A DNA stretch of 64,000 nt from the NCBI RefSeq assembly GCF_026319365.1, contig NZ_JAPDMS010000001.1, positions 196,600 to 260,599 on the forward strand, written 5' to 3'. The stretch comes from Methylophaga sp. OBS1. Lineage in GTDB: Bacteria; Pseudomonadota; Gammaproteobacteria; Nitrosococcales; Methylophagaceae. Both the position numbers and the translations under genes were made by a program. Positions 51,355 through 62,255 of the stretch are shown here, in pieces; the first letter of the stretch is position 1, and each line of letters opens with the position of its first letter. The notes below the pieces were generated by a model. That model was not told the DNA's origin. It did no database searches and saw only the letters and a list, made by a program, of their open reading frames with translations.

Positions 51355-53925
51355 ATGCCGATGACTCAATCTCAAAATCATACACCGATGATGCAGCAGT
51401 ATCTGCGTATCAAGGCGGAACATCCTGAATATCTGTTGTTTTATCGCATGGGCGATTTCTACGAGTTGTTCTTTGATGATGCGCACAAAGCTGCAGAACT
51501 GCTCGATATTACGCTGACGGCCCGTGGCAACAGCAACGGTGCGCCGATTCCCATGGCGGGAGTCCCTTATCATGCCGCCGACAGCTATTTATCAAGACTG
51601 ATCAAGCTGGGGGAATCGGTAGCGATTTGTGAGCAGGTCGGTGATCCGGCAAAGAGTAAAGGACCGGTCGAAAGGAAAGTAGTCCGGGTGCTGACACCGG
51701 GCACGCTCACAGAAGAAGCCTTGCTCGACAGTCGTCATGAAAACCTGCTGGTTGCGGTGAGCCAGCACAAGGGCCGTTTCGGTCTCGCTTCTGCAGAAAT
51801 CAGTAGTGGCCGTTTTATCGTCAGCGAAATTGAAACAGCGACCGACCTGCGCGCAGAACTGGCCCGGCTGCAACCGGCAGAGTTACTGATCTGTGACACG
51901 GATATCGCAGCTTATCCGCAGTTTGAAAAATGCCTCCGGCCTTTACCGGAATGGCACTTTGAGCAGAAGGCGGCCCGCAGGCGACTCTGTGAACACTTCA
52001 AGGTCTCGGATCTGCAGGGATTTGGCTGCGATGACATGGACTTAGCGGTCAGCGCGGCAGGTTGCCTGCTTAATTACGCTCAGCAAACGCATCGTACGGC
52101 CTTACCGCATCTGCGGCAGATCACGGTGGAATATGCCCGAGACAGTATCCGGCTGGATCCGCAGTCCAGACGCAACCTGGAACTGGAACAAAACCTGTCG
52201 GGCGGTCGTGAACACACCCTGATTTCCGTTCTGGATAGAACTGCGACGCCGATGGGAGCCCGATTGCTCAGACGCTGGCTGATGCGGCCAATTCGTGACA
52301 CGCGGGTGTTAAAACTACGTCAGGAGGGCTTTCAGCAGTTTATCGATCAGCAAAATGGTGATGACTGCCATGGACTGATGCGGCAGTTGGGCGACATCGA
52401 GCGGATTCTGTCACGTATTGCGCTGCGCAGTGCCAGACCCCGTGATCTGATGCATCTGCGTCGCATGCTGGAGATGCTGCCGGAAATGCATGTTTTGCTA
52501 AAACCGATGAGTAGCCTTCACCTCCGTCATCTTGACCGTACGCTGGGTCACTTCAGCGAACTGAAACAACTTCTGCAGCGGGCGTTACTGGATGAGCCAC
52601 CGGTACTGATTCGTGACGGCGGTGTTATCCGTCCCGGTTACCACGCTGAACTGGATCGGCTGCGCGATCTGCATCAGAATGCCAGCGGCTTTCTTGATAA
52701 TGTCGAAAAGCAGGAGCGTGAACGCACCGGTGTCAGCAGTCTGAAAGTCGGCTATAACAAGGTACACGGTTATTACATCGAACTCAGCCGTGCCCATGAT
52801 ATTGAGGTTCCCACGGAATATGTACGCCGACAGACACTGAAAAATGCTGAGCGTTACATCACGCCCGAGCTGAAAAGTTTTGAAGAACAGGTATTGAGTG
52901 CCAATGAAAAAGCCCTGGCACTGGAAAAGTCACTCTATGATGAACTGTTCGACAAGCTGGCTCCGGAATTACCCGCATTGGCCCAATCAGCGTCCGCGCT
53001 GGCCGAACTCGATGTCCTTGCCAATCTCGCTGAGCGGGCAGAAACACTGGACTATGTGGCCCCGACATTCACGGATGAGACCGGTATTGAAATTGAAGCC
53101 GGTCGTCATCCAGTCGTTGAAACCAGTCAGTCTGCGCCTTTCTGCGCCAATGATCTGAAATTGTCCTCCAAACAGCCGGTGCTGATTATTACCGGCCCCA
53201 ATATGGGCGGTAAATCGACTTATATGCGTCAGACAGCGCTAATCGTTCTGATGGCTCATATGGGAAGCTTTGTCCCGGCGAGCAGGGCAGTGATTGGTCC
53301 GGTTGATCAGGTATTCACCCGTATCGGTGCCTCAGATGATCTGGCTTCCGGGCGCTCAACTTTTATGGTGGAAATGAACGAAGCCGCCAATATCCTCAAC
53401 AACGCGACAAAACACAGTCTGGTTCTGATGGATGAAATCGGTCGCGGCACCAGTACTTTCGACGGGCTGGCACTGGCCTGGTCCTGTGCAGAGAAACTGA
53501 TTCGTGATATCAGCGCTTATACACTGTTTGCCACCCACTATTTTGAAATGACTCAGCTCCCTGACTTGTTTGATAAGGCGCGTAATGTCCATCTTGATGC
53601 GATTGAACATGGCGACAAAATCGTCTTTTTGCATCAGCTTAAAGACGGCGCAGCCAATCAGAGTTATGGTTTGCAGGTAGCACAGCTGGCTGGGGTACCG
53701 GGTGATGTCATATCAGCTGCCAGGGTCAAGTTGCAGCAGTTGGAGCAGTACCGGTACCAGGGCGAGGAGAGCAGAAAGCTGCCGCAGCCGGATTTATTCA
53801 GCAGCACCAGCGAGCCATCTGAACTGGAAAAACGCCTTCAAAGGATTGATCCAGATGACCTGAGTCCGAAACAGGCGTTGGAATTACTCTACGAACTCTG
53901 GAAACTGTCGAAAGCAGATTCCTGA
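51355..53925 (+). CDS. mutS: DNA mismatch repair protein MutS
   Basis: The 856-residue protein has the mismatch-reading N-terminus ([17 protein letters not shown] then [13 protein letters not shown], with the Phe-x-Glu motif) and the ATPase with [13 protein letters not shown] and [12 protein letters not shown], followed by the dimerisation tail. The start may be the ATG at 51355 or 51361. The divergent pncC start is 10 bases away, so its promoter must lie within pncC. Confidence 0.98.
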   Translation: MPMTQSQNHTPMMQQYLRIKAEHPEYLLFYRMGDFYELFFDDAHKAAELLDITLTARGNSNGAPIPMAGVPYHAADSYLSRLIKLGESVAICEQVGDPAKSKGPVERKVVRVLTPGTLTEEALLDSRHENLLVAVSQHKGRFGLASAEISSGRFIVSEIETATDLRAELARLQPAELLICDTDIAAYPQFEKCLRPLPEWHFEQKAARRRLCEHFKVSDLQGFGCDDMDLAVSAAGCLLNYAQQTHRTALPHLRQITVEYARDSIRLDPQSRRNLELEQNLSGGREHTLISVLDRTATPMGARLLRRWLMRPIRDTRVLKLRQEGFQQFIDQQNGDDCHGLMRQLGDIERILSRIALRSARPRDLMHLRRMLEMLPEMHVLLKPMSSLHLRHLDRTLGHFSELKQLLQRALLDEPPVLIRDGGVIRPGYHAELDRLRDLHQNASGFLDNVEKQERERTGVSSLKVGYNKVHGYYIELSRAHDIEVPTEYVRRQTLKNAERYITPELKSFEEQVLSANEKALALEKSLYDELFDKLAPELPALAQSASALAELDVLANLAERAETLDYVAPTFTDETGIEIEAGRHPVVETSQSAPFCANDLKLSSKQPVLIITGPNMGGKSTYMRQTALIVLMAHMGSFVPASRAVIGPVDQVFTRIGASDDLASGRSTFMVEMNEAANILNNATKHSLVLMDEIGRGTSTFDGLALAWSCAEKLIRDISAYTLFATHYFEMTQLPDLFDKARNVHLDAIEHGDKIVFLHQLKDGAANQSYGLQVAQLAGVPGDVISAARVKLQQLEQYRYQGEESRKLPQPDLFSSTSEPSELEKRLQRIDPDDLSPKQALELLYELWKLSKADS

Positions 53926-53938
53926 CGAATGCTTTTAT

Positions 53939-54075
53939 ATCCGCAGATTACACCGATGGACACAGATTATTGTTGAGGCGTTTGCATAAACAAGATGCTT
54001 GAGAGCGCTGACACCTGAGCACGAAGCAGGGTTTTCATCGCTGTAAAGCTGCGTTAATCAGCGAAATCTGCGGAT
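53939..54075. repeat. Intergenic element with terminal inverted repeats
   Basis: ATCCGCAGATT at 53939-53949 is repeated inverted as AATCTGCGGAT at 54065-54075, enclosing 115 bases. The inner ends ACAGATTA and TAATCAGCGA extend the symmetry imperfectly. It fills the gap between the convergent mutS and ycgL genes. It resembles widespread ATCCGCAGATT-type intergenic repeats and carries no gene. Confidence 0.6.
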
Positions 54076-54086
54076 AACTGAGGGTT

Positions 54087-54368
54087 TTAATGCAAATGCT
54101 GCTTTTTGGCATTCATAAATTCGCCCAGTTTTTCCGGACGGGGTGGCATCTGTACATGAAAGCCCTGTGTTTCCAGATTATTGATGACCGCGGCGACATT
54201 CTCCCGCGCCAGTGGCCGCTCCGGACTTAATTCCAGTTCCATGACGAATATCGGCTCTTTGCCCATGGAGTCGTAGAGTGACTGTGGAATATCGGAAAAA
54301 TCATCTTTTTTAACGATGTAGAGATAGAGTTCTTCTTTCTTGCTGCTTTTATAAATGTAGGTCTTCAT
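54087..54368 (-). CDS. ycgL: YcgL-domain protein
   Basis: The 93-residue protein matches the gammaproteobacterial YcgL family in order and spacing: YKSSKKEELYLYIVKKDDFSDIP at the start and LETQGFHVQMPPRPEKL near the end. The function is unknown. It is convergent with mutS and followed on its upstream side by a VOC protein gene. Confidence 0.88.
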   Translation of the reverse strand: MKTYIYKSSKKEELYLYIVKKDDFSDIPQSLYDSMGKEPIFVMELELSPERPLARENVAAVINNLETQGFHVQMPPRPEKLGEFMNAKKQHLH

Positions 54369-54387
54369 CGGGGCTATCGTGTGAAAC

Positions 54388-54780
54388 TCATGAAATGGGG
54401 GGATGATAGATAATCTGCACTACCGTGCCAGCCGGGTCATAGCAATAAAAACTGCGGGCACCATCACGATGCGTGCGTGGTGCATTGCGCATCTTAACGT
54501 TTTTTGACTGCAAAAAATCGAACCAGCTGTCGACTTCATCCATGGTAGGAATAATAAAACCGATATGATCCAGTTTTTGCTGTTCCGGTGAGGCAGGAGT
54601 GACTTCAGCCCGATGCAGAGCGAGATTGTCATTACCTGAAGTCAGGTAGACATTATCCTCATCCGGACGCCATTCGACTGTCATTCCCAGACAATCAACA
54701 TAAAATTGCTCACAGGCTGCCAGATCGGTAACAAACAGGGCGACATGCCGCATGCCACCGGTTTTCCCGGGTCGTTCCAT
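54388..54780 (-). CDS. Glyoxalase/VOC-family protein
   Basis: The 130-residue single-unit VOC protein contains MRHVALFVTDLAACEQFYVDCLGM at the start (metal-site His early), KLDHIGFIIPTMDEVDSWF, then HRDGARSFYCYDPAGTVVQIIYHPP with the late Glu position replaced by Gln. The substrate is unknown. The ATG at 54780 overlaps the stop of the upstream DUF885 gene by one base (TAATG), so it is coupled to that gene; longer in-frame starts lie inside it. Confidence 0.85.
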   Translation of the reverse strand: MERPGKTGGMRHVALFVTDLAACEQFYVDCLGMTVEWRPDEDNVYLTSGNDNLALHRAEVTPASPEQQKLDHIGFIIPTMDEVDSWFDFLQSKNVKMRNAPRTHRDGARSFYCYDPAGTVVQIIYHPPIS

Positions 54781-56420
54781 TAATCCTCTCCAAATACGTG
54801 TTGGCAGCATTGCTGCCAGATTGCTGAACCGAATTGATGCTCTATCACCAGCGGTAGCGCAACGGAACCGCACTGCAGTAACTTGTCATGAAATGCTCTC
54901 AGTTCCTCACCATCCGCCGGCTGAACGATATAACGCAGTGCATTAATGAGTGCCCAGCCCACGGCATAGCTCATCGGCACAGTGGGGGCCTGACTATACC
55001 AGTTGCACTCAGCCATGGCCTGCGCCTGAGTGAAGCCGAGTTTATCAACCATTTCCGCTGCAGCCTGCTCAAGCGTCCATTCACCGGTATGAATGTTGAC
55101 ATCAATGATGATACGCAGCGCCCGCCAGAGCCTGTCTCTGAGCATCACGATGTTCTGACCCGGATAGCGATCAAAACCCTGCTCCAGCATCATTTGCTCA
55201 CAGTACAGGGCCCAGCCTTCGTAAAGTGTGGCACAGGGAAACAGTCGTCGTAGCAGTGCGGAACCCTGGTCAGATTGATTCGCGGTGACAAACTGCAGGT
55301 GATGACCGGGCCAGGCCTCATGCACGCTGGTCTGGGCGATGGCGGCGAAATTATGTTCCTTCAGCTCGGCATCACGACTGACCGGGGTCACATAATAAAA
55401 TGCGCTTTGACTGAGGTCGGCGATGCTGGGATCCAGATAAGCTGCAAAAGGTATTTGATGTCTCAAAAAGCCAGGGGTGTCGACAACATTCAGATGCTGC
55501 CGTCCAGGTAAGGTGACCAGGGCGTTCGCCTTGAGGAAATCCCTCGCGGCCTGCATCTCCTGCTGGTAGCTGTCCAGCAGTTGGGAGGCGCTTGGGTGAT
55601 GGGCCCGGATACGGGCCAGGGTCAGCCCGCTGTCCTGTTCCGCTTTTTTGAGTTCAGCCGAAGTTTGTGCAAACAGTTTTTCACCAAATGCGCTGAGCTT
55701 CTGGGCACTGATAGGCAGAAAATGGCGGTAATGCAGCAGGCGCTCAAAGTGCTCTCGACCACAGGCAAAATCACCCTGTGCATGGTTTTGCAGGCGGGTT
55801 AGCGAATGGTGCAGGTCTTCCATCGCTTTACCGGCTTCATGGAGCGCGGTGTCGATAGCCTGATGCTGCAGCAGAGCTTTCTGTACCCGCGGGTGATCAG
55901 AGAGTTCATGACAGAACTGCACGCCAGCTTCACATTCCTGAATGGCCATTTCCAGCCATACCGGTGGAATGATGGCCGGCTTGAGATTCAGGTAAGTTTT
56001 GGCTTCTCTGACACGTCCCGGCACTTTTTGCAGCCGGGACAGCAGTGCCAGACTGAAACTTTCCAAAGGTCGGATAGTTAGTTGATGCAGGGCATCAATC
56101 GGCAGAAAAGCGGTTGGATCTCGATAACGCCAGTCGTGCTCCATCATGCTGTGGTGTTCCAGCAGCGCCCAGCCATGCAGAACCTGATAGTTGAGCAAGC
56201 GATCGGCGTCCAACGCTGTGATATTGATCTCGTCCAGCGCAGCCAGACATTTTTCATTCAGGACCAGTTGAATGCCCTGACTGGCATCGTCACAGGGTGT
56301 CAGCTCACCGGCATAATCCTCGATGCCGGCATCCAGTGCGGTTTCCGGATTAAACCGGCACCAACTGGCAAGATAACTTTCCTGTATTCGGTCGAATGTG
56401 TGACTGTTATCAGTCGACAT
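54780..56420 (-). CDS. DUF885-family peptidase-like protein
   Basis: The 546-residue protein has the DUF885 metallopeptidase-like pattern: HEAWPGHHLQF carries the HExxxH-type motif (H-E-A-W-P-G-H) and the later LYEGWALYCEQMMLEQGF holds the downstream Glu. The C-terminal region YAVGWALINALRYI is typical. Members are probable carboxypeptidase-like zinc enzymes; no signal peptide is seen. The ATG at 56420 overlaps the end of the OsmC-family gene by 11 bases; one 18 bases upstream is also in frame. Confidence 0.85.
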   Translation of the reverse strand: MSTDNSHTFDRIQESYLASWCRFNPETALDAGIEDYAGELTPCDDASQGIQLVLNEKCLAALDEINITALDADRLLNYQVLHGWALLEHHSMMEHDWRYRDPTAFLPIDALHQLTIRPLESFSLALLSRLQKVPGRVREAKTYLNLKPAIIPPVWLEMAIQECEAGVQFCHELSDHPRVQKALLQHQAIDTALHEAGKAMEDLHHSLTRLQNHAQGDFACGREHFERLLHYRHFLPISAQKLSAFGEKLFAQTSAELKKAEQDSGLTLARIRAHHPSASQLLDSYQQEMQAARDFLKANALVTLPGRQHLNVVDTPGFLRHQIPFAAYLDPSIADLSQSAFYYVTPVSRDAELKEHNFAAIAQTSVHEAWPGHHLQFVTANQSDQGSALLRRLFPCATLYEGWALYCEQMMLEQGFDRYPGQNIVMLRDRLWRALRIIIDVNIHTGEWTLEQAAAEMVDKLGFTQAQAMAECNWYSQAPTVPMSYAVGWALINALRYIVQPADGEELRAFHDKLLQCGSVALPLVIEHQFGSAIWQQCCQHVFGED

Positions 56421-56829
56421 CAATAATCTCGTAGTCATGGGTGATGGTGGCGGTCTTGGCCAGCATCAGCGTAGCTGAACAGTATTTTTCAATAGACATG
56501 TTGATGGCACGCTCCACAAAATTGGGTTTGACCTCTTTGCCTGTGATTTTGTAATGAACATGAATGTTGGTATAGACCTTGGGGACTTCCTCACTGCGCT
56601 CACCATCCACTTCCACTACGCAGTCACGGATATCCTGACGCGATTTTTTCAGAATTTCCACCACATCAAAAGCCGTGCAGCCGCCCATCCCGAGTAACAG
56701 CAGTTCCATGGGGCGCATACCGGTGCCGTGACCACCCGCTTCTTCGGGACCGTCCATGACTACCGTGTGACCGGTACCGGATTCGCCCAGAAACATCACA
56801 TCTTCTACCCATTTCACTCGTGCTTTCAT
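56410..56829 (-). CDS. OsmC-family protein, YhfA type
   Basis: The 139-residue OsmC/Ohr-fold protein contains MKARVKWVEDVMFLGESGTGH, LGMGGCTAFDVVEILKKSRQD and EKYCSATLMLAKTATITHDYEI. It matches the YhfA branch closely, including the position next to crp. It has the resolving Cys pair (GGC and YCS). Its role is not known beyond a probable redox function. The ATG at 56829 is preferred to 56844 by comparison with YhfA. It is divergent from crp. Confidence 0.9.
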   Translation of the reverse strand: MKARVKWVEDVMFLGESGTGHTVVMDGPEEAGGHGTGMRPMELLLLGMGGCTAFDVVEILKKSRQDIRDCVVEVDGERSEEVPKVYTNIHVHYKITGKEVKPNFVERAINMSIEKYCSATLMLAKTATITHDYEIIDVD

Positions 56830-56912
56830 TAAAATGTTTCCCAAAGTTGATAAATAACTTTAATTTTGCCATATTTGTGAAATCGAAAACGAATTATCAC
56901 CGTTTGCAACTG

Positions 56913-56918
56913 TATACT
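56913..56918 (+). promoter_or_regulatory. Probable -10 element of crp
   Basis: TATACT lies 29 bases before the crp start codon. The hexamer 17 bp upstream (CGAATT) is a poor -35, and a TTTGTGA half-site lies further up, which would fit an activator-dependent or autoregulated promoter. Confidence 0.35.
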
Positions 56919-56947
56919 GCCCGCCGGGTTTCAAATTGGAATAATGG

Positions 56948-57631
56948 ATGGAATATCACAAACATAAAGCCTTGGAAGAAGGTCTTGCCGACTTCTTTCA
57001 CAGTTGTCACAGCAAATTTTATCCTGCAAAAAACATCATTATTCGGCCCGGTGACCCAGCAGATACGCTCTATTACATCCGTGAAGGTTCTGTCACCGTC
57101 TGCATGGAAAATGAAGAGGGTGAGGAACTCATCGTGGCCTATCTCAATCAGGGCGACTTCATCGGTGAAATTGGCTTCTTTTCTGAAGTCGGCGACAGAA
57201 TGGTCACCATCCGTGCCAAGACCGATGTCAGAACCGAAGAGATTTCCTATCAGCAAATCCGTACCCTGGCCGACAGCCAGTTGAAAAACTGTTACCCCAC
57301 CTTGCTTTATACGCTGGGTGAGCAGATGGCTAAACGCCTGTTGTCGACCACCCGCAAAGCCACTGACCTGGCGTTTCTGGATGTCGCCGGCCGGGTAGAG
57401 GCCGCACTGGCAGAATTATCTGCTCAGCCTGATGCGATGCGTCATCCTCATGGCACTCAAATCAAGGTCACCCGTCAGGAAATCAGCCGCATGGTGGGCT
57501 GCTCCCGTGAAATGGTCGGCCGCGTCTTAAAAGAGCTGCAGGAAGGCGGTAAAGTCTGGGCTCACGGTAAGACCGTGATTGTCTACGACGAGGTCCACCG
57601 CGTCTCTACGCCTGTTATCAAGAAGCTCTGA
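56948..57631 (+). CDS. crp: CRP/Vfr-type cyclic-nucleotide-responsive regulator
   Basis: The 227-residue protein has an N-terminal cyclic-nucleotide-binding barrel (RPGDPADTLYYIREGSVTV, NQGDFIGEIGFF) and a C-terminal winged helix (TRQEISRMVGCSREMVGRVLKELQ) with the CRP recognition helix. It is closest in feel to Vfr/CRP. cAMP binding is likely, though not proven here. It is divergent from the yhfA-type gene, an arrangement also found in enterobacteria, and convergent with trpC. Confidence 0.93.
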   Translation: MEYHKHKALEEGLADFFHSCHSKFYPAKNIIIRPGDPADTLYYIREGSVTVCMENEEGEELIVAYLNQGDFIGEIGFFSEVGDRMVTIRAKTDVRTEEISYQQIRTLADSQLKNCYPTLLYTLGEQMAKRLLSTTRKATDLAFLDVAGRVEAALAELSAQPDAMRHPHGTQIKVTRQEISRMVGCSREMVGRVLKELQEGGKVWAHGKTVIVYDEVHRVSTPVIKKL

Positions 57632-57644
57632 CGCTCTCCATGTC

Positions 57645-58445
57645 TCAATAAAACAGCTGCTTTAACTGCTGGCCCGGATCGTCAGCGCGCATAAAGGCTT
57701 CCCCGACCAGGAATCCATTGACATTATTGTCGCGCATCAATGTAACGTCTTCCGGTGTGTGTATTCCGCTCTCAGTGATCACAATGTGACCATCAGGAAT
57801 CCGAGGCAGCAGTGACAGTGTGGTGTCCAGCGAGGTTTCAAATGTTCGCAGATTGCGGTTGTTGATACCAATCAGGGGCAGGTTCAATACCAGTGCCCGT
57901 TCCAGTTCATCCAGATCATGCACTTCTACCAGTACGTCCATGCCCAGTTGTAGTGCCAGTTGGCTCAGATTTTCCAGTTGATTATCGTTGAGTGCCGATA
58001 CAATCAGTAAAATACAATCTGCATTGATCGCCCGGGCTTCGAAAACCTGATAGGGATCGATAATAAAATCTTTACGAATAACCGGCAGGCTGCAGGCTTT
58101 ACGCGCCTGCTGAAGAAACTCCTCATGGCCCTGGAAAAAGTCACGATCAGTCAGCACTGACAGGCAAGTGGCACCATGTTTGGCATAGCTCTCTGCAATT
58201 TCAGCCGGTCTGAAATCTTCTCGTAACAGGCCTTTACTGGGCGAGGCTTTCTTGATTTCAGCGATGATGCCAGGCTCACCGTCAGCGATCTTGCGCGACA
58301 GAGCCTCAACAAAGCCCCGCGGTTTATCCGCATGCTCAGCCAGTTGCTGCATGATGGCCAGCGGTATTTTTTTGCTGCGTTCAGCAATTTCTTCCTGTTT
58401 GCGTTCAAGGATCTTGACCAGGATATCCGGGGTGTTTTCACTCAT
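57645..58445 (-). CDS. trpC: Indole-3-glycerol-phosphate synthase
   Basis: The 266-residue TIM-barrel enzyme contains [29 protein letters not shown] and [11 protein letters not shown] motifs with a later [11 protein letters not shown]. It closes the indole ring in tryptophan synthesis. It is monofunctional (no TrpF fusion). It ends the trpEGDC group, 9 bases after trpD. Confidence 0.96.
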   Translation of the reverse strand: MSENTPDILVKILERKQEEIAERSKKIPLAIMQQLAEHADKPRGFVEALSRKIADGEPGIIAEIKKASPSKGLLREDFRPAEIAESYAKHGATCLSVLTDRDFFQGHEEFLQQARKACSLPVIRKDFIIDPYQVFEARAINADCILLIVSALNDNQLENLSQLALQLGMDVLVEVHDLDELERALVLNLPLIGINNRNLRTFETSLDTTLSLLPRIPDGHIVITESGIHTPEDVTLMRDNNVNGFLVGEAFMRADDPGQQLKQLFY

Positions 58446-58454
58446 AATGATCTT

Positions 58455-59468
58455 CTAGCTCCGGCTGCTGACAATCAGCGCATTCAGTTTCTGTGAGGCG
58501 GCACCCGAGTCGATGACTTCGGCTGCTTGCTTGATTCCCTGTTCCAGGGTCGCTGCAATATCGGCCACATAAATCGCGGCGCCGGCATTGAGAACGACAA
58601 TATCGCGGGCCGGACCGGTTTCTCCGTTAAAGATGGCTTTGATGATGTCGAGGCTGTCAGTGGCATTCTTGACTGACAGGCCTTTGACATCACTGCGGTT
58701 GAGGCCAAAGTCTTCAGGTTTGATGGTGTAGCTGGAGATTTCGCCGTGTTTGAGTTCGGCGACGTGCGTTTCGGCACCGATGCTGATCTCATCCAGTCCG
58801 TCTTCAGCGTGAACCACTAACACATGTTTGCTGCCCAGTTTTTGCAGCACTTCAGCCATTGGCACCACCCATTTCTTGTCATACACCCCCAGGACCTGGT
58901 GCGGGGCGCGGGCGGGGTTGGTGAGCGGACCCAGCAGATTGAATACGGTGCGAACACCCATTTCACGGCGCGGGCCAATCGCATGCTTCATGGCACCATG
59001 ATGTTTCTGAGCAAACATAAAGCCGACACCGACGGTTTCGATACAGTGTTTGACCTGTTCCGGCGTCAGTTCCAGGTTCACGCCCGCTGCTTCCAGCACA
59101 TCGGCACTGCCGGAACTACTGCTGATAGAGCGGTTACCATGTTTGGCGACCTGAGCGCCGGCTGCTGCAACAACAAAGGCACTGGCGGTCGAGACATTAA
59201 AGGTACTGGCACCGTCACCGCCAGTGCCGCAGGTGTCGACCACATGTTCGCCCTGAATATCAACCGGCGTTGCCAGCGAACGCATGACTTCAGCAGCCGC
59301 GGCAATTTCGGTCACGGTTTCACCTTTCATGCTCAGTCCAATCAGGAATCCGCCGATCTGTGCCGGGGTGGCATGACCGGTCATGATCTGATTCATGACA
59401 TCACGCATCTGATCGGCACTGAGATCCTGACGCTGGGTGACGAGTTTAAGTGCAGCTTGAATATCCAT
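58455..59468 (-). CDS. trpD: Anthranilate phosphoribosyltransferase
   Basis: The 337-residue enzyme has [20 protein letters not shown], the PRPP-binding stretch, and [19 protein letters not shown]. It adds phosphoribosyl to anthranilate. It is separate from trpG, which follows 9 bases upstream in the operon. Confidence 0.97.
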   Translation of the reverse strand: MDIQAALKLVTQRQDLSADQMRDVMNQIMTGHATPAQIGGFLIGLSMKGETVTEIAAAAEVMRSLATPVDIQGEHVVDTCGTGGDGASTFNVSTASAFVVAAAGAQVAKHGNRSISSSSGSADVLEAAGVNLELTPEQVKHCIETVGVGFMFAQKHHGAMKHAIGPRREMGVRTVFNLLGPLTNPARAPHQVLGVYDKKWVVPMAEVLQKLGSKHVLVVHAEDGLDEISIGAETHVAELKHGEISSYTIKPEDFGLNRSDVKGLSVKNATDSLDIIKAIFNGETGPARDIVVLNAGAAIYVADIAATLEQGIKQAAEVIDSGAASQKLNALIVSSRS

Positions 59469-59477
59469 GCTCAGGTC

Positions 59478-60056
59478 CTATCGATCAAGAAAGTTCTTCA
59501 GCAGTTCATGACCCTGTTCGGTCAGGATAGACTCGGGATGGAACTGGACACCCTCAATGGGCAAGGTCTTGTGCTCGATACCCATGATCTCGTCCATCTC
59601 GCCGTTTTCAGTTTCAGTCCAGGCGGTGATGGTAAAGCAGTTCGGCAAAGTCTCTTTCTTAACCACCAGAGAGTGGTAGCGGGTGGCTTCCAGTGGGTTA
59701 TTCAGACCACGGAAAACACTGGTATTGTTGTGGTACACCTTAGAGGTTTTGCCATGCATGATCTCACGGGCGTGAACCACATCGCCGCCGAAAACCTGTC
59801 CAATCGCCTGATGGCCCAGACATACGCCCAAAAGTGGCTTTTTACCGGCAAAATGTTTAATCACCGCCATGGAGATACCGGCTTCATTCGGTGTGCACGG
59901 ACCGGGGGAGAGCACGATTTTATCCGGGTTCAGGGCTTCAATCTCTTCAATGGTGATTTTGTCGTTACGGTGCACCACGACTTCCTGACCCAGTTCAGCA
60001 AAGTACTGCACCAGGTTGTAGGTGAAAGAGTCGTAATTATCAATCATTAACAGCAT
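59478..60056 (-). CDS. trpG: Anthranilate synthase component II (glutamine amidotransferase)
   Basis: The 192-residue class I glutamine amidotransferase has its catalytic Cys in [11 protein letters not shown] and His/Glu in the final [13 protein letters not shown]. It provides ammonia to TrpE. PabB may share it for folate synthesis, as in many bacteria with a single TrpG. It lies 16 bases after trpE. Confidence 0.95.
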   Translation of the reverse strand: MLLMIDNYDSFTYNLVQYFAELGQEVVVHRNDKITIEEIEALNPDKIVLSPGPCTPNEAGISMAVIKHFAGKKPLLGVCLGHQAIGQVFGGDVVHAREIMHGKTSKVYHNNTSVFRGLNNPLEATRYHSLVVKKETLPNCFTITAWTETENGEMDEIMGIEHKTLPIEGVQFHPESILTEQGHELLKNFLDR

Positions 60057-60072
60057 AAATTAGGGTCCCGGC

Positions 60073-61569
60073 TCAGCCTTCAGCGTGCGGATCGGCTTCC
60101 AGGCCAGCTTCCGCCATGGCAACAGCGCGGAAAATCGCTCTTGCCTTATTCATGGTCTCTTTCCATTCCAGTTCAGGAATCGAATCATAAACGATACCGG
60201 CCCCGGCCTGGATATGCAGCGTATTATCTTTTATCACGGCAGTGCGGATGGCAATCGCCGTGTCCATATTACCGGACCAGGACAGGTAACCGACGGCGCC
60301 GGCATAGACGCCGCGTTTGACGGGTTCAAACTCGTCAATGATTTCCATGGCCCTTACCTTGGGGGCACCACTTACGGTGCCGGCCGGGAAGGTGGCGCGG
60401 AGGGCGTCAATGGCAGACATGTTGTCCAGCACCTTGCCGGTCACATTGGACACAATATGCATCACATGTGAGTAACGCTCGATCACCATTTTATCGGTGA
60501 GCTCAACCGTGCCGGTCTGACTGACGCGGCCGATATCGTTGCGACCCAGATCAATCAGCATCAGATGCTCAGCGAGTTCTTTGGGATCGGCGAGCAGTTC
60601 CTGTTCCAGCGCAGTATCTTCCTCTTCGGTCTTACCGCGACGGCGGGTACCGGCAATCGGTCTGACGGTGACCTCCTGATCTTCCATCCTGACCAGAATT
60701 TCCGGTGAGGAACCGACCACGTGGAAGTCTTTGAGGTTCAGGTAATACATGTAGGGGGAGGGGTTGAGCGTGCGCAGTGCCCGGTACATATCGACCGGCT
60801 CTGCCGCAAACGGAATCGAGAGTCGCTGTGACAATACCACCTGCATGATATCGCCGTCGTTGATGTATTGCTTTGCTTTTTTAACCGCGTCAATAAAGCC
60901 GTCATGGGTAAAGCCGGAGACAAAGTCTTCTTCATTGACCCGTCGACGTTCACCGTGACGCTGGAACCTGGGCGTGGTGTTGCGCAGTGTTTCAATGAGT
61001 TTATCCAGCCTTGCCTGCGCTCGATTGTAGGCATTGTCCTGAGCGGGATCGGCATGAACTATCAGGTACAGTCGACCACTGAGATTATCAAACACGACCA
61101 GTTCATCCGACACCATCAACATGATATCGGGACAACCCAGTGGGTCAGGTGCCCGCGCATCGCCTAGTCGGGGCTCAACGTAGCGCACGGTGTCATAGCC
61201 GAAGTAGCCGACCAGACCGCCGTTAAACTTGGGAAGCTGGCCAGTTTCAGGGACCTTGTAACGTTGCTGGAACTGTTCTACCCAGCCCAGCGGATCGTCA
61301 CTTTTGTCGGTTTCGATGATATCGCCCTGATGTTCAACGCTGATATCGAAACCATGAACGCGAACCACTGTTTCACAGGGCAGGCCGATGATCGAATAAC
61401 GTCCCCACTTCTCCCCTCCCTGAACTGATTCAAACAGGTAAGAGTAGGGCGCATCTGCCAGCTTAAGATAAGTACTGAGCGGCGTATCGAGATCAGCCAG
61501 TACTTCCCGGGCAAGCGGGATGCGGTTGTAGCCTTCAGCGGCGAGTTGTTCGAATTCTGACTGTTTCAT
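60073..61569 (-). CDS. trpE: Anthranilate synthase component I
   Basis: The 498-residue chorismate-using enzyme contains YLFESV early (the tryptophan feedback region), and the core [24 protein letters not shown] and [16 protein letters not shown]. It starts the trpEGDC group. The gph stop is 9 bases upstream, leaving no room for a classical leader-peptide attenuator. Confidence 0.97.
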   Translation of the reverse strand: MKQSEFEQLAAEGYNRIPLAREVLADLDTPLSTYLKLADAPYSYLFESVQGGEKWGRYSIIGLPCETVVRVHGFDISVEHQGDIIETDKSDDPLGWVEQFQQRYKVPETGQLPKFNGGLVGYFGYDTVRYVEPRLGDARAPDPLGCPDIMLMVSDELVVFDNLSGRLYLIVHADPAQDNAYNRAQARLDKLIETLRNTTPRFQRHGERRRVNEEDFVSGFTHDGFIDAVKKAKQYINDGDIMQVVLSQRLSIPFAAEPVDMYRALRTLNPSPYMYYLNLKDFHVVGSSPEILVRMEDQEVTVRPIAGTRRRGKTEEEDTALEQELLADPKELAEHLMLIDLGRNDIGRVSQTGTVELTDKMVIERYSHVMHIVSNVTGKVLDNMSAIDALRATFPAGTVSGAPKVRAMEIIDEFEPVKRGVYAGAVGYLSWSGNMDTAIAIRTAVIKDNTLHIQAGAGIVYDSIPELEWKETMNKARAIFRAVAMAEAGLEADPHAEG

Positions 61570-61578
61570 CGCTTCTTT

Positions 61579-62247
61579 CTAAAATAAGTTTTCCAACTCT
61601 GCAAAACTGTCAATGACGACATCCGGATTGGCGCTACGGATATCGGCACCGTGATTGTAGCCGTAACTCATACAAACTATCCGGAATCCGGCAGCGCGGG
61701 CCGCTTCGACATCACTGACCGAGTCACCAATCATCAGGGCTTTATCGGGGCTGACCCTGAAAAACTCGGCGCCGTACAGCAGTGGTGCCGGATGGGGCTT
61801 TTTCTGCGGCAGGCTATCGCCGCTGATCACCACCTCAAAAAACTGCCGAATCCCAAGAAAATCCAGAAGCGGCAGGGTGAATGCTTCGGGTTTGTTGGTC
61901 ACGCAACCCAGTTTAATCTGTCGCGACTGCAACCATCTCAAACCAGTTTCGACATCGGGATAGAGATGACTGAGCCGACAACTGTTATCCTTGTAAAGTG
62001 TCATGAACAAGGGCAGAGCCTTATCGTACAGAGCCGGATCAGGCTCAGCATTCATGTCACCGGTGAGAGCCCGTTTAATCAGTTTCTCAACGCCGTTCCC
62101 CACCCACAACCTGACATCGTCTTCGCTACAGGTCGGGCAATCCAGCGCTTCCAGCATGCGCGCAGTACACCAGGCCAGATCCGGCACGCTGTCGACCAGC
62201 GTGCCGTCCAGATCAATCAGTACGACCTCGGGAGGGGGTATGGCCAT
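61579..62247 (-). CDS. gph: Phosphoglycolate phosphatase
   Basis: The 222-residue HAD phosphatase has D12-L-D14-G-T-L at the N-terminus, a four-helix cap and a GDSVSDVEAARAAG motif. It removes phosphate from 2-phosphoglycolate, for instance from DNA repair. It lies between rpe and trpE in a common order. Confidence 0.92.
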   Translation of the reverse strand: MAIPPPEVVLIDLDGTLVDSVPDLAWCTARMLEALDCPTCSEDDVRLWVGNGVEKLIKRALTGDMNAEPDPALYDKALPLFMTLYKDNSCRLSHLYPDVETGLRWLQSRQIKLGCVTNKPEAFTLPLLDFLGIRQFFEVVISGDSLPQKKPHPAPLLYGAEFFRVSPDKALMIGDSVSDVEAARAAGFRIVCMSYGYNHGADIRSANPDVVIDSFAELENLF

Positions 62248-62255
62248 GAAACGTC

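Noticed and set aside
56870..56901. Full CRP-binding site between yhfA and crp
   Set aside because: A TTTGTGA half-site and a later TATCAC are present, but their spacing is too long for the TGTGA-N6-TCACA consensus.
61570..61578. trp leader peptide and attenuator before trpE
   Set aside because: Only nine bases separate gph and trpE, so a classical attenuator cannot fit; regulation must act further upstream or on the enzyme.
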